DNA of 6,360 nt from NCBI GenBank assembly GCA_015231685.1, contig JADGBA010000020.1:8454-14813 (forward strand), given 5' to 3'. The notes beneath the pieces are model-generated. The model saw only the letters and a list, made by a program, of their open reading frames with translations, did not search any database and was not told the DNA's origin. The position numbers and the translations under genes were made by a program. This document shows, piece after piece, positions 6,210 through 6,360 of this stretch (positions are counted from its first letter, which is position 1; each line of letters opens with the position of its first letter). The DNA comes from Candidatus Omnitrophota bacterium (GTDB lineage: Bacteria; Omnitrophota; Gorgyraeia; 2-02-FULL-51-18; JAGOUK01).

Positions 6210-6360
6210 CGATTCCTCCCTCCGGTCTTCGCCGGCTTCCCTCGCTCAAATATCCTCAATTTTGCGCTGCGTGACCGCGGGTTCCTCTGTATCTCTGCCT
6301 CTGCGGCCACAATCGGCTTCTTGTGTACGGGCGACCCGATCATTCTTCCGGCCGCTTCAC
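6194..6360 (-). CDS. rsmH: 16S rRNA m4C1402 methyltransferase RsmH, C-terminal end (partial)
   Basis: RsmH (MraW) is a cytoplasmic SAM-dependent enzyme that N4-methylates C1402 of 16S rRNA in the ribosomal P site. Only the last 54 codons are inside the window; the gene enters from the 6360 edge with its first whole codon at 6358. What is visible is the family's C-terminal signature: KKPIVAAEAEIQRNPRSRSA followed by KLRIFER, matching the usual pattern K-P-[IV]-x-x-[ST]-x-x-E-[IV]-x-x-NPR-[AS]-RSAKLR-x-x-ER. A short basic tail (GKPAKTGGRNRWPAS) follows before TGA at 6196-6194. That stop lies inside ftsL, so the two genes overlap by 16 bases in different frames. Position directly upstream of ftsL is the standard place for rsmH in dcw clusters. 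The methyltransferase domain itself is not visible, so the call rests on the C-terminal motif and synteny, which agree well. Confidence 0.93.
   Translation of the reverse strand, partial: EAAGRMIGSPVHKKPIVAAEAEIQRNPRSRSAKLRIFERGKPAKTGGRNRWPAS
6210..6223 (-). promoter_or_regulatory. Strong ribosome binding site for ftsL
   Basis: On the minus strand the bases GGAGGGAGGAATCG run directly into the ftsL ATG at 6209. They contain GGAGG five bases before the start, the best Shine-Dalgarno match in the window. It lies inside the 3' end of the rsmH coding sequence and supports ATG 6209 as the ftsL start. Confidence 0.75.

Noticed and set aside
1..6360. A novel defence, secretion or mobile system
   Set aside because: Every part of the window is accounted for by the conserved dcw genes in their standard order, with no inserted gene, repeat array or integration scar.

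Overview
This window is a stretch of a bacterial division and cell wall (dcw) cluster. All of its genes lie on the minus strand and are transcribed from the high-coordinate end to the low-coordinate end. The order is the classical one: rsmH (3' end only), ftsL, ftsI, murE, murF, mraY, murD (5' end only). Together the genes occupy essentially the whole window. The gaps between them are 8 to 28 bases, and rsmH overlaps ftsL by 16 bases, so a single polycistronic transcript with translational coupling is likely. The cluster promoter (normally upstream of mraZ/rsmH) and any terminator lie outside the window. There are no RNA genes, mobile elements, CRISPR arrays or gene-free stretches.

Layout in order of transcription: rsmH C-terminus (6360 to 6194), ftsL (6209 to 5862), ftsI with a GTG start (5833 to 4169), murE (4151 to 2676), murF (2660 to 1284), mraY (1274 to 186), murD N-terminus (177 to 1, running off the edge). 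MurE, MurF and MurD are cytoplasmic ATP-dependent amino-acid ligases that build the UDP-MurNAc-pentapeptide. MraY transfers the phospho-MurNAc-pentapeptide to undecaprenyl phosphate to give lipid I. FtsI crosslinks septal peptidoglycan, and FtsL is a bitopic divisome scaffold protein. RsmH methylates 16S rRNA and is the usual passenger at the head of this cluster.

Organism: MurE carries the DNPR motif typical of meso-diaminopimelate-adding enzymes, and FtsI shows no PASTA repeats, so a Gram-negative-type (diderm) bacterium is likely. The sequence is moderately GC-rich. The loop before PTMGG in MraY and the Cys-containing P-loop of MurF are not the textbook proteobacterial versions. That is compatible with a lineage such as the PVC group or Omnitrophota, but the phylum cannot be settled by reading alone.

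I found no previously undescribed system. The second-look items are modest: tiny start-stop reading frames overlapping the ftsI and murE start codons, a perfect TATAAT just before murE, a hairpin with a U-tract inside early murD, and some unusual residues at conserved positions in MraY, MurE and MurD.
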